Shown: positions 10,501 to 23,882 of the stretch, piece by piece
Layout: every line of letters starts with the position of its first letter
How positions within the stretch are numbered: position 1 is the stretch's first letter
Origin: Phlebiopsis flavidoalba
Lineage: Eukaryota; Basidiomycota; Agaricomycetes; Polyporales; Phanerochaetaceae
Direction: 5' to 3'
Length of the DNA: 64,000 bases
NCBI GenBank assembly: GCA_035772785.1
Contig: JAOCPU010000009.1
Coordinates: forward strand, 744,001-808,000
The notes under the pieces: generated by a model
What the model saw: only the letters and a program-made list of their open reading frames with translations
Database searches by the model: none
What the model was told of the DNA's origin: nothing
Position numbers and translations under genes: made by a program

Positions 10501-12777
10501 ATGAGCGCACACGACAACGAGGAACTCATCGACTACGAGGACGAGCATGACGTTGTCGCCAACGGTGCTGCCGCGCAAGGCGTCAGAATGCAGCGGCCGC
10601 CCTCTGCGCCTGCGGCAGACGGTGCTGCAGATGACAAGACAAACTTCTCGGGTATTCACTCGACGGGAAATTCAGGTTTCGTGGACTCCTATTGTGCCAG
10701 GTGGCGCTCAAGTTGAGCGATGTTTATTGACACCGCCACATAGGGATTTCCTCTTGAAGCCTGAATTGCTGTGCGTGCGATCAGTGACCTGGGTTTCGAG
10801 CACCCATCCGAAGGTAAAATCCTTCGCATACAATGAGTTTTACACGTGGTACTGAGTGTCAGCGTCGCAGTTCAACAAGAGTGTATTCCTCAGAGTCCAA
10901 TGGCAGTCCTGGGCATGGACGTACTCTGCCAGGGCCAAAATCTGGTCACGGCCAAGACCGCGGTTTTCGTTCTCTAGCCACGCTACAGCAGCTGCGAGCC
11001 CAGTGAAACGGCGATGTCTCTGTCCTCGTCATGTGTCACACTCGCGAGCTGGCGTTCCAGATTAAGAACGAATATACCCGGTTCGCCAAGTACATGCCAG
11101 AGGTCCGCATGTTAACACTTTTCTTCGGTGGTACTCCCGTCTCCAAGGAACACCGAGCTTCCTTCGCGAGAAGACAAAATGCCCCGCACATTGTGGTCGC
11201 CACCCCACGGAAACGTCTCAATGCGCTCGTTAGGGACAAGGCCCCTGGACGCCTCCAAAGTCAAACACTTCGTTCTGGACGAGTGCGACAAATTATGCTC
11301 GAACAGCTTGGGTTAGTCCTCCTACCGCATTTCGAGCATACCTGCCACATACACTACTATCATACCGGGCATACCCAAACACAAGCGTATGATGCATTTC
11401 TTTGACTGCAGCGTCCGTCATCCCGGCCTAGTGGTTTTCATGAAGCTGTTATCGCATGGTCTTCTGTCTGCAGTCCTCGACGCGCCCCGTGACGCGAAAA
11501 CACTCGACCCCCCCCCCCCCCCTACGATCAATCTGTCAACCGGTCGGCGGGACCTGTTACTGGGATTTGTTAAGGTTGGGGAAGCAAGAGGCCGGTGGTG
11601 GAGGGCGCTGAGAGAACGATGCTGCCGAATCAGCTGCCTGCAAGAGGGAACCGTCTCCAGACGAAGACTGCACTGTGGTCGTGCTGACGCCCGGCGCTTC
11701 GTTTCCATTCATCACTCGCGCCTTTTTGACTTGACCCTTGCGTTTATGCTTGCTGTTCCATATGTGTGGACGATCATCTCACCTGCAAATCCGTTACACC
11801 AGACATGCGCCGCGATGTTCACAAGAAATCTTCCGCGCCTACTACTCCTCTTCACAAGCAAGTCATGATGTTCAGCGCAACGCTCGCGAAAGAAATCCGT
11901 GTGACTTGCAAGAAGTTCATGGCTAACGTGCGTTTCCCCTAGTTATATACCGCGTCCAATAAAGTGACTTACATCTGTGTGTCGCGTTGTAGCCTCTTGA
12001 AATCTTCGTTGATGATGAGACCAAGCTCACTCTGCACGGCCCTTCAACAACACTACGTCAAACTCGAGGAAGTTGGCAAGAATCGAAAGCTCAACGAGCT
12101 CCTCGATACACTCGAGTTCAACCAGTATACTTTAGGTCACTGTCGTATGCGTCCACCTGGATGGCTCTACTATTATACAGGTTGTAATCTTTGTGAAGTC
12201 TGTTGCTCGAGCCGTTGAACTCGACAAGCTTCCTTGTTGACCTTGTTAACTTCCCAGTATCAGCATCCACTCTGGCCTAGCCCAAGATGAGCGGTAAGGA
12301 CAGCGGCAAATCCCATTAAGCTTTTTTTTTGCTCACGGAGGTACGCAGTATCTCCCGCTACACTGCTTTCAAGGCCTCTTGAGAAGCGCATCCTCGTTGC
12401 CACAGAAATCTTCGGTCGTGGTAATCGATGTCGAGCGTGTCAAAACATCGTTAAATCAACTACGACTCACACCCCCTGACGCAGACAGCTACTTGCACCG
12501 TGTCGGGTACGTACATCAAGCTTTCTCTCATGGAGTCAAGGTATTGACCAAATGTGCAGTCGTGCTGGCCGATTCGGCACTACATAGGGTCTGGCCATCA
12601 CCTTTGTGTCGTCCGAGGGCGACCAACAGGGCTGCTGGCGGCGATCCAGGTCGAGGTGTTTCCGAGGTCGCCGTGCCTGAGCTGCCCGATCACATCGACC
12701 CCGCTAGCTACAGTGAGTAACGGCGCAGATTGCCCTGTTCTGATGGAGTACTAATTGCTGTTGCAGTGACTTCGTAA
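10501..12777 (+). CDS. SUB2: DECD-box RNA helicase SUB2/UAP56
   Basis: Nuclear ATP-dependent RNA helicase of the TREX complex, needed for spliceosome assembly and mRNA export. The start is the ATG at 10501: [18 protein letters not shown], then NFSGIHSTG, an intron of about 60 bp, and DFLLKPELL with DLGFEHPSE. The Walker A block SGHGKTAVF lies near 10941-10967, [20 protein letters not shown] follows at about 11035, and the family-specific DECD sits at 11278-11289. Then come [19 protein letters not shown] (about 11870-11925), [31 protein letters not shown]-like sequence near 12420, and SYLHRVGRAGR (about 12490, broken after HRVG). The protein ends [16 protein letters not shown] at 12777 after an intron. 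The gene contains one abnormally long intron (about 11312-11802). Indels break the frame in several ultra-conserved motifs. Confidence 0.95.
11312..11802 (+). other. Oversized intron in SUB2
   Basis: Coding sequence stops after KMLEQL (GTTAGT donor) and resumes with DMRRDVH after a CAG acceptor at about 11802. At about 490 bp this is several times longer than the other introns in the gene (about 50-70 bp). It contains a run of 15 C (11508-11522) and an open frame (11389-11868, +) that resembles nothing known. Confidence 0.6.
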
Positions 12778-13273
12778 TCGCGCTCGCCGTCTGTGTAGCC
12801 GCTGTGTTTGTCCTATCTCTTCGCGTAGAGTATGCTCTCTTGTGAATTTGTACCTGATACCCTTGTCTCTCTGCGAATGGATTCTTAGTGCGACTGCCAC
12901 GATGGATGCTGTTTCGAGCCTGATGTGTGCAACTCACGCGAGGGCCGTTCAAGGGCCGTTCAAAGGTCCTATAGGGAATGTGCCGTGTCACGCACCAACG
13001 GTCACGATCGCGTGATGTGCAGCCAATGAGCGTGCTTGCTGGTGGGCAGAGGCCCAGGCTACTGATCGATGACATCACCGTCGAACATTATCAGGCGGCT
13101 TTTTTATTCGTGCAGCAGCTACGCCCCCGACACGCTGGCGCCTGAGCGTTGCCCATACTTGGTCGATCTGGTCGAAGGCTCAGGACACAGAAAACACGGT
13201 TTGTCATTTCCGCCATCCACTTTCCCAGGCCTCTCTTTGGTCGTCCTCCTGCCTAGCTCATGCGCAAGGAAAA
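12778..13273. other. Intergenic region SUB2 / hybrid histidine kinase
   Basis: It contains the SUB2 3' end and the kinase gene promoter. An imperfect direct repeat, AGGGCCGTTCA, occurs twice in a row at about 12941-12962. No RNA gene or conserved frame is seen. Confidence 0.4.
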
Positions 13274-16200
13274 ATGCCCACTCTGCCCTCCCTAACCTCT
13301 GGTTCAGGGATGGCTTCCTCTCCGTACCCGGGTACACCTTTGAGAAGGCAGGTCGTCCAGTCTGTCTGCTATTCCCGCAATGTTATATCTGACGCGCGCA
13401 TGTTCAGGCCGTGCCCTGGGAGGATACTGGCAGCATGACACTGCTGGCCGAGGGGGTGGAGTCTCAAGGATGGCTCGAATGTACTGGCCAAGATAGCTTC
13501 CGCCCATTCCAATGCATCCATGTGTTTAGAGCGAGAGGCACATATTGGTGAGTAATTATGCCTGCACGGGACCTCTTGGATGACTTTTTGAATATAACTT
13601 GTGACACCATACAGATTAGAACGCATGTCCAACAACGTTGATAGCTCAAACATCGCCCTCCGCATCATTGATTTCTTTACCATAACCAAGGAGCAACGGA
13701 GACTGCGTCGTATTGCTATTTTGATGCATCCCGGTCTCAACCTCCTTGGCCGTTATTTTCCGCCTGCGAAAGTCAATGACCTATTGCTTGCGGGACGCCT
13801 CGCGTGCGCGTCCGTCGTCATCTCATGGGGATGTGTACATGATAGGGGCGTGGAGGAGCCAGAGGTGATTGAGGAGATGGAGCCAATGGAGGTCATGGAT
13901 CTTGCTTCATTCTTGGAGTCGGAGTGAGTTATCCTTGTGCAAGACGGATTGTGGAGGCTGAGCATACCGCAGGTTCGCAATCCAAACGACGCGAGCACTT
14001 GAGCTGTTGCAGGCCGGTATGTGTCCGTAACCACGTCTAGAAGGTTCCACGACTTACATACTGCAGATTTGGCATCATACACCGAGAAGGTATGTCATGT
14101 TTTTCATATGTTTCGACACCGCCTTATTATCTCACAGTGCGCGCCAATGCGTTCAACCTCAATGCACACAGTGGTCTTGTCCGAAATAGTGCATTTTGGT
14201 AACCGTGCCGTTTCGTTGGAAACAATTCGGTGTGCCATCGACCTTCGTCCTGCGCTCTGACGCGTTTTGAGGAAGCAAAGAAGCTCAAAGTCAAGGAAGC
14301 ACTGTGCTATCTTGGTGCGTCTCCATTCGCATCTGACCAGTGATCGTCCGTACTTAAACCGGTATCCCCCGCGGGACCAGCACCTGAGCAGACGGGCGGC
14401 ATGGAGCTTACCACTGAGGACCAAAGAACGGATCTTTACTCGCTTGGCATCCTATTCTGGACGCTACTCGTTGGTCGGGGAACATTGCCTTTCGAAGGCG
14501 GCCCCCTAGAGCTTCTCCATGCAATCGTACAGAAACGACCCATGCCCGTGCATGAGGTGCGCAGGGATGTGCCCCAAGTATTAGCATACATAATTGATAA
14601 GGTGCGCAGCTAACTGACATTGCGGGGCAATATAATACGGGACCCTAGGCTGACGTCAAATTCGCACAGCTCCTAGCTAAAAGCCCCGACGCGAGGTATC
14701 ACAGTGCCTATGGCCTCAAAGCGGATCTCTTGCATTGTCAGCGGTTGTTGTTAGCTTCAGTGACTCTTGCAACCGAACAGACATCGACAGAGGTTCATAA
14801 CACTCCGTTGCGCGACTAGACCTCTGTTTCTGACACAGCATTTAGCTTATACCGTGGTTCGAGTTTGGTGCACAAGACCGATATACAGTGGGTGTTTGAT
14901 GTTGATGTTGTCGGTCTGTTGAGCTTATAACTGAACCAGGAGTTTACAATACCCTCACCCCTGGTAAGGAGCTGTCGCATCCTACACCTATGCATGACTT
15001 CTCATATCTCACCAGTTCGGGCGTGAGAGGGAGGTAGAAACGATTCGCAACGTCATCAGGAACGCATCCACAAGTTTATTCCCGTCACCCCGTCAACCTT
15101 AACACCTCGCCGACTCCAATCATCATCAGCTCGTCAACAAGCCATGACACAGGCGAAGACAATTCAGACTCCAGTTCGTCTAGGAGCGACGTCATGGGTT
15201 CACCTGCCACGAGCGTGGGTGTTTCCGCTCTGTCCTACCAGCCACCCGGTACTTCTGGCTTCTCCAATGTCAGTAGCAGCACGGGCAGGGGAGGTAGCCC
15301 GGGTATCGAGATGAGCGCAAGTCCGCGGCTGCTCAGCTCGAGAGAAACATCTAGCGCGGCGGGGAGTGACGGCCTGCGACGCGCCGCCCTTGGCCCGTCG
15401 TCCCGCCGCTCAGGCAGAACACACGCTGTTGTCGTTGTAGGACCCCCCCAGGGTGAGTATCAATATGTCAGTATATGGGGGGGTACCTCGAGAAAATCTC
15501 ATGGCGAGGATAGTGCCGGCAAGAGCACGCTCATATTGGTCAATCAGGCGAAATGGAGATGTGCGTCCACTCTCTCTCACGCTATGAGCCCTCTCTCTGA
15601 TCAGCCTCGGCAGCGCATGGACTCTGGGGCCAAACCAAGTTTCAGGAATCCGAGTCCGCGCCATTCGCCTCCCTACTCTCATGTTTATCATCTGTCCTTC
15701 GGCAGCTTATCGTCTTCCACACCGACCTTCATCGGTTCGTGACCGCGCTCCAAGCACGGCTCGGTCCCCAATTGCAGAATGCGCCTCTTTTGTATCAAGG
15801 GGTTCCCGAGCTCCGGGACATTCTCGGACTCTTTGACATCAGCTTAGATACCCCCCAAGAAGTTCTCGAGACTCATGAGCTGAGGGCGCGGTTTTGAGTC
15901 ACTGGTGGAAAGGTGTTCTCAGTTCTTGCTGAGACGAGGTTTTTGCGCTGTTCTTGGACGACCTGCAGGACGCCCTCGAGCTCGTACGTTTGTATCATGC
16001 TCATTGGGGGTTGTTGTTTTTACGCTAATTTGTGGCAGGTCACTTGATCTCATCCGCGCGCTGGCTAATTCGAAGAGCCCCGAATGGTGCGTACCGTGCT
16101 GAATATACATACTTGATATATTCACCAAAGTGATCGTATGCTAGTTGATATTCGCTACCATACGTTCGGACAAGCCGTGAGTTTCAGCAATTACAGCCAT

Positions 16201-19200
16201 CTAATATGTGCTCATCACGTGTCTTCATTAGCGAAGCGGTCGAGAAGGCGAAGGCGCTGTTCAGCCGCTCCACAACATGGATCCATCTCGAGCCACTCAG
16301 CTACGCTGCTGTGTCTTCATTGGTATCACGGACCCCCTACGCCAGCCCATCGAGGACACTGCCAGCCACTGTCGCGTTTTATTCATGCGGCGTCGCTCGG
16401 GAACCCATTCTCTGTCAGGAACATGTTGGCGACATTGCAACGTCATGCACATGGTGAGTTAATATCACTTGGACACATTGGCATAGTCTGAAGGGCATTT
16501 GGTGGAGATCACGTATAACTGGGATAAAGAACTTCTGGGACTACGACATCGATGCGATAGAGAAGAGTTTGTGTCACAGAAGAAGCAAGAGATGGATCCT
16601 AACGACATCTCATTCCTCACCGCCCAGCTGCGAGAACTGGACGAAGATGCCGGAAGTATCTCATATGGGCATCCTACTTTCGGCTCAACGTGAGTTTTAC
16701 CACTAGTTTACCCCGGGAACAAACGCTGACCTATTCGCTCAGCTTCAAGGTAACAGAGGTTGCGTTCATGATGGATTGGGATGACTCTGGAAGCAGTAGT
16801 GACGACGACACAGTGACGGCCTGGCCAATGTCACTAAAGCGGTGTCACAGACTTGGAGAGACGCCGCGGTTACCACGACACGCGTGGTTCCATGCGTGGA
16901 CTGCAGCTGGCCATACAAGAAGGATGGCTCGTACAGCGGGCGCGCGACATGTGCAGCTCGCACACGACCGGTATCGCCAGGCCGCACAGGCGGAAGCTGC
17001 AAAACCTACCAGATGGTTCAGGCTCTAAGATGTCTTTCAAGTAAGCTGAGGCTTCACATGGAGGGAGCATATGACGTTGACATAATACGCGATCAGATTA
17101 TTCTCATGATGTTACATGAACCCACGCCTGACATCTATCGTATTTGCTGGGCATGCTAAGCAATGTTCTTCCTTTGCTTCGAGAAGCACCCAGAAAAGGG
17201 ACGAAACTGCTGGATCTTTCGCTTGATGCTGGCGACCTCTGCGCAGGGCTAGGGGTTGCACACGAGGTCAGGGAATTTGGTACACTCATGTACATGTGAT
17301 GTTTAACACTCAACAGTTGGCTCTCCAAGCATACCTTGAATGCACTGTTGGGGGGGGGAGTCACCACTTCCTCGTACAATGACACCCTGTGGCGTGTCCC
17401 ATACCCGGAGAGCGCATAGCGCATGTGTCATTGTACACAGAAGCATAGCTGAGTAAGTTTACCTCGCAAGTTTGATTAAAATTTCGCGAGACATTCACCA
17501 TAACACTGCAGGCTATCCACATTGGAAATGGCGACTCACGAGACCTCCGAAAATACATTGCATCACCGAAGAAATGCATGCCTCGCATCGGGGAATGATC
17601 CACGAGACGAAGGCACAGATCCTGCGGATACGTGCAGCGGGAGCACTTCATGGCAGGTGGTAATTGTATACTGAGCAGGGCGCATCACTGGACACAGATT
17701 CACTGAGCCTGCCAAATGCTTCGCTGTGTCGGGGGGCGTGAAGTTCACGGGGCCAACGTCGCCGCGAGGCTAGATGTTATATGTTCGAAGATGTCTAAGA
17801 AAAGCGAGATATTCGCGGAGTCCGTCGTTTCGAGGAGATCTTGAGAAATACCTAGAGCGCCGAGATTCACTTACAGATTTTTAGCGATTGCGGGGCATTC
17901 GACTCAATAGATGCGGGTGCAAGCGCGATATTGGAGCAAAGGGAGCAGTGTGTTCGCAGATATCATAGGTATAGACGGAGAGTTGTTTGATGCTCTGTCT
18001 ACCATTTGTTTATCATCAACGCTGCGTAGAGCCATATTACGATTGGCTCTGCGAGAGTGACCGGAATGTGCCCTGGAATGAAAAAAATGCGTTGGGGTTC
18101 TTCTGGCCATCTGGGTGGTACGTAATCACGCCGTCTGTTACGCCGGTTTGACTGACAAGTATCTCAAGCGGCCGATGGGCGACGCGAATTTATACGCTTA
18201 GTTTACTGCCGATATGGGCAAGCGTGCGCTCTACACGGGCTCGCGACCAAGTATGGATCATGCCACCGAGGAAATGGTAGGGGGGTCACCATGTTTTGCT
18301 CAACAGTACAACCATAACCCCTGGGGCTTTTGGTTCATCAGCCGCGAGTCTTGTCTGCTCTCCTGCCCTCTGAGTCTGGTGGCTACGACAGCTGCGCATC
18401 TTCGCGACAACATTCCGCGATTGGACACAAGCCTCTCATAAGTAAATGGTCAGAGTGCAGGCGAAAGGCTATATTGCTATAGCTGTTTCACGCTTCGACC
18501 TCCTCACCCTACCAAGTGTCGCATATTTGTCGCAAGACCATTGTACCGTGTTTGTTGGCCCGTCGGTGAGAGAATGTGGGACTAACGGAGATAGTGTAGA
18601 CGAGACAGTGTTAATCCCAGTAGCCGATGAGGTGAGTATCAAACCCGCCAGTGTGCCCTTAATTGATTAATTCTTTCTCAGTATTGGAACGGAACATAGC
18701 CATGTGTCCAGCACAGTGATGATGCAGCGGTGTGGATTTTTTAACGAGCATCAGGTGAATACATTTAGGTGATGTCATTGCGACATGTACCATGTTTGCA
18801 TATAGTCTCGAAAATCCTATGGACATCCACGAGTTAAGCTATTGAGCCGCGCCATATGCGGGACATCACAGACATGTTGCACGATAAAAGCTCCGCCGAA
18901 CACAGTCTTTGATACAGAAGACTTCAACGATGCGCGAGTACCTGGAACAATCGTATTTATTCGGGAGTTGAGGGTGCAGTCGGGTAAACTTTGTCCTGAC
19001 CATGAACGTGGTACGACCGACTTTTTCAGCAATTGTCGACCATCAGTGTCCCTAACCCTCACGCGTCGGGTACACAACTTCCTTCAAGGTATGGGCTGGT
19101 CCGTGAAAAGAGTATGCTCGTGGTTTGACTCCTTAGTGTCTAGGTTGCTGCTTTGTTTTGTCGTGGCTTCCATGAAAGCAGCCGCAGAGACTTGTGTTCC

Positions 19201-22200
19201 ATGGTCTAGACAAACCCGATGAAAAGCCATCCCAAAGTGACGTATGCGCAGTCATTGTATGGTAGCCATTCTTCTGCTTATATAACCCCAGTTCACCGAC
19301 ATCTCCCGTTACGCGCTCTTCTTCCATAGCCTCGCTATGAAGTAAGCTGCGTTCGAGAAGGGCCGTGACCTGACTCAGCAGAAGTACACGCGCTACCTGC
19401 GACAAATTGAGGCAAAGCAGTCTTATAGCCGGAAGTCAGTGCATGCAGCTCAACATTCCTCATCGACATTGATCTCGATACGATTGGTAGATGGCTGTCG
19501 CCGAGACCAGTGAACAATAGCAGCATGGTTTGCCCTGGTGGAGCCGCGGAGTATGGCGGCACTGTGATGAACAGGCCCTGCACAGGACGCTTTCAAACTG
19601 TACTGACGTGGCCGTGAAGTGAGTAACGCCGCGACGAGATTTCGTGTCGTGGATCTGACGGGGATTATACTTAGGCTCGCTGTGAACAATGATTGGATGC
19701 TGGAGTGAATGGGTTTGTGGCGCTCTTTCTCGGTAGGCCTCTCGATCCTCGGCTACTGCCGTATGCGAGCTGATGCTGTGTCTTTCCGCATATAGCAAGG
19801 AAGTCACTTATTCGGTGTGGCGTGGAAGGGCTTGGGGCGAGCTCGATCCAACCGGCGTGGCATGTCTCGGCGCAGGCCGTGTTGGGCGCAACGCGGCATC
19901 GTGTATGTCTCTGACGAGGGGCGATGAGTCCTGAAACCGTGTTGTAAGCGGCGCTGAGCTGTTCTGCTTTTCTTCCAGCAACTTGTCATAGGGCACACTC
20001 AAGGTTGACGACCGCTCTCGCACACTTGCTCTCAAGCGTCACGTATTTTCTTCGTCAGTCGGCGTACAAAACAGACCCAGTCATTATCAGTCGACATCAC
20101 AGTCAGGCTCAGATGCGGACATATTCCAGATAACAACGTAAGCACCATATCCAGCTGAGATGGACGTTCCCCCCATCAGACAAACACCTTGCGACCACGC
20201 TGACGAGACCTCGCCGGCAGAGCATCCTCAAAGATGGGAGTAGGAAATCTCGAAAGACAATTAACCTATTCCGTATCGCTCTTGCATAGAATCACTAGAG
20301 ATTGTCACAGGTGAACGCAAACCTCGTCGGCAACATCCCTGCTTCCGCCTTTGACTGCATATGTGTACAGCGCGCTATGGAAGTCAGAACACGTGGTTGT
20401 TGTTATTGCGCGTGATGATCAGTGAGACTACAGATCGTAGCCTACTAGCATGGTACCGTGGATGAGTCATGGTCAAGTCACACTAGTATGTAGGCATTGC
20501 TGCCGTATTCGTCTGGAGTAATAATGACGACATCCTAGAAACAACCTCCCATCGCCTGCGGAAGAGCGATTACAGGACGTCCGTTGTGGCAACGCGCGGT
20601 TTCATACAAGACACGGTTCGTCAATGCAAGTAAACATGTGACGCGTCTTCTCACTGCGCCTGTACAGCCCTGAACACGAAGTCATCGATGTCTGCACATA
20701 GAGGACATATCCATCGGCGAGCCCAGGTTCACTGTTCTGAGGTACTTAATTCCGAGAGAGAGCTCCCAGAGATCTGTCATATGTATACCCCAGTCCGTAG
20801 CTTCACGGCAGAACCGTGGTCAAGACTTTCGGTGCAAGTCTATCTCGGGACCAAGTATCCTCCGATCACGCAAGAACACGGTCACTATTTTGAGCCTGCT
20901 CTGTGAAGCAAGCAAGTATCGGCATTGCGAATGCTCTGCTCCTATAGCTTGAGTATCTCGGTCCTGTTCAAGCTGGGAACACGAGAGAACTTGAAGATGA
21001 TTTCTCTGAGCGCATGAGAGAGGCTCGGGAAGCTGTGAACGAGAAGAAGATACACGCCGTGAGGATGCCTTTCTGAAGGCCACACAAAGGTAACTCAGGA
21101 TTGTGTATGCAACTACGATCTCGCTCTGAACACAGGGATCCAGATCAAAAGCAACTTCACTATCATTCGATTGCATTCAAACGCAAACTGAGCACTAATG
21201 GGAGTTTTGGTCCTCCCTTCTAGCGTACCATCTGTCCGACTCTCAAGCAGCTCAGTAGGGGCCATTGGTAAATTTGAATGCCAATCCCGTTCTGTAGTTC
21301 ATTTTTACGGCCCTGCTGCGACATAACATAGCAGGTAACGGAGCTTCAACGTTGAGTCCAAGAGGGAAAATTGGTGAGGTTGCTACCGCTGTTCTTGTTG
21401 GCATGTTTACCGGAGAGAGTTGACCTTCCACTGTACGTCACTTGACCGAGGCAAAAACAGTCTTTCGCGAAAGCTTACTGTTGTGCTTGAAGGGCGTACG
21501 TGTAGCACGAATGGTGGTATTCGATGGCGAGGTGATGGTCCTTTTGATTGATAAGATTCATCGACTCGCTATCTGGATTACAGCATAGCTTGAAGCCTCT
21601 AGGTGTGAGTAACCAAAAAAATAAGGTAATCCCTCTCAACGAGGTTTTTGTGAATGTTCAGAATCAATTTAGTGCACCTCGCTTGTCAGCTCTCAAGCTC
21701 GAGTTACTCTGGAGGTACTTCCCGTGGTTATTACGGAGAACATCATTAGGCGGTGTGCGTCTGCCCATTGCAAGGAAGAGTGCAGTCTCCGGCACCGTGA
21801 CATTAATATCCGGACTGTATGGAGCTATTGCTCCCAATGGCGGCAAAGAAGCTCGACTTATCCTTCGACATCGATGTCGTCTGTGTCCCGCATATGTGCG
21901 TCACATTTTAGCTAACTTGACGCACTCTATTGACTCCGATGTGTGTAGGGGTGACTGCCGATATTATGCCCGAATCAGACAATATGTCAAGTAAGAAGAC
22001 TGCTACGATACATGTGGAGATCTCCGGTTACTTACGGAAATACTTCCCCAGTGCTCATGAACCTAATCGGGCAAGGCTGTGAAAGTTTACTAACAGCAAG
22101 TGGCTTCGTTGCGCGTTATATGCTCGATATAGATCGGCGCAATACCATGTCAGCGGGCGGTGAATGTCAACCCTCAAGTTTTGTCATTTCAGGGTACGTA

Positions 22201-23882
22201 CTACACATCCTATCCCAGTTGCTTTCAATACACTCGCTGACTATTTCAATAGGGATACCGCGCATCTGATTGAGTGCAAGGTATACGCCAAGTCCTGAGT
22301 CTCTACTATGTCGCTTACCCTGTATATTTATCTATCCTCATACATCCTACTTAGTGACGTCGATCGATTTCTTTGTTCTCTTTCAACAAGCAGACAACCC
22401 TCATCGACGCGTTCGTCGATTCGGTGGCACCGGTTTTTGGGACCTCGGTTCGATCTCGCGTCAGCTTGTGAAAGCTCATGGGTGTGGTGCAATCGGTTGT
22501 ACGACGCTCGGAGCTGGGGACTGGGTTCTGAATTTTGTTTTTTACCATACCGGTCAAGATTTGCGACGAATCGTGCCAGAGTCGAAAGAGGTGAGTCACT
22601 TCTTTATCACCTCTCTCCCCAGCTTTGACATAGCTTTTGCCACAGGGGCTGCTGTGTGTCTGAGATCGAGCGTCTCAAGTCACAAGCTTATGAAACCATG
22701 TTTCCCCTGTCGGGATACTGGTTGCCTCGCAGTCCCCAGCAACTCAGTCCTCTACTGAACACCATGTTAAGCGGATTTTTCGTGAACTCGGTCGATCTAT
22801 CGAAGAAGTCCAGCGGTACATTCTTTGGTTCAACGACGGTGCACCCCAGCCTCGACTTCATCATCCTTGACGAGCAGTCAGAAACACGTGCGGATTGAGC
22901 TCTGCCGATTCCTCCATCAGTTTCCCAACGATCCATCGCGTTAAGGAGACGAAGCTTGGTCCATCTTTACGTCCAACACCAAACACCACATGATTCTCAC
23001 CACACCGGCCATTAAGCCAGCCTTCGCAAGTAACATCCCGGGCGTCGTACGGCATGACTAAGCCGCCACGCAGAGCCCGACTTCTACAGATGCTTGCGAT
23101 GCCTAAAGAAACCCGGACCAACAGCAAATCCTCTTCAGTAGGAGGTGCGGGGCCGTCCCGACGAGCAACAAGCATTGGATGCGCGGACGTTGTACGGGAA
23201 CGTGCTCATCCGCTGAAGGTACGTTGTCTTACTCATCTCACTCAATACCCGGATCGAGCTTGGCTTTTCAGACAATCCATGGTCGCCCAGAAATTGCTTA
23301 TCAAGCAGCTTGGAGAAGTTTCGACCTACATGTCATCGCGACGTCCAACGGCGAAGAAAGCTATCGCTGGTAAGTGGGTGGCCGCTACCATGTTTGCAAT
23401 TACTGAGTTACAACTTGCGCAGAATTCATGAGCAACACGAGGGCCCCGGCTTCTTCAGCGTCGCATTGTTCGATCACCGTATGTACATTGCTTAGTTCGT
23501 ACGCTCCTATGCTGACAAATGATCGGTCACAGTGACACATGCCTATATGTCGGGACGGGGTGGAAGCTTGTAAACGAATACGATGTATTAGAAGCGAAAC
23601 GACGAACAACCACGCTCCTCCCTAGTAAGCACAAACCCACGATGTCCTAAATTACAAGATGCCTGTTCTGGACCATGTGAATTTTGCAGGCTCGTTGCCC
23701 TCTTAGTGCGTCGATTGCCAAGAGTCCACCAAACAGCTGTGCTTGAGCGGAGGCGGGCAATTTCCCTTTTTTTTTTTTTAACATTTTTTTTCCTCCTTTT
23801 CCCTCCTGAACGCATTCCTCTCAGCAAGCCCGTTAAAACGAAGTGCGTCTCCCTTCACCGCGCCCTCCGACTGTGTGTCTGA
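13274..23882 (+). CDS. Hybrid histidine kinase, CHK1/Mak1 type
   Basis: Very large multidomain phosphorelay sensor kinase. In this family signal passes through a His phosphotransfer protein to response regulators and the stress MAPK pathway. The start is set at the ATG at 13274; 13310 is an in-frame alternative. Order along the DNA: a protein-kinase-like domain (13.6-14.7 kb; MEPMEVMDLASFLESE, CYLAPEQTGG, RTDLYSLGILFWTLLVGRG), FGREREVETIRNVIR at about 15.02 kb, then an AAA/NTPase module with VVVVGPP and AGKSTLILVNQAKW (15.4-15.55 kb). Next is a long helical region (15.7-20 kb, e.g. SRTTWIHLEPLSYAAVSSLV, DQIILMMLHEPTPD). It is followed by ALKLE and DCMELLLPMAAKKLDLSFDI (21.7-21.87 kb), the N-box VLMNLIG (22.05 kb), FQQADN and GGTGLGLSISRQLVKAHG (22.39-22.48 kb). 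It ends in a receiver domain: NVLIAED (23.2 kb), VAQKLLIKQL, acceptor Asp in VALFDH (23.46 kb), DGVEACKR and FLSKPVK at the end. I could not place the phospho-accepting H-box with confidence. The many breaks make exon boundaries uncertain. Confidence 0.88.

Noticed and set aside
11335..11405. Resemblance between [13 protein letters not shown] peptide here and PHHHTQAYNAFL at 50530-50560
   Set aside because: Only about ten residues, in probable non-coding DNA at both places; likely chance.
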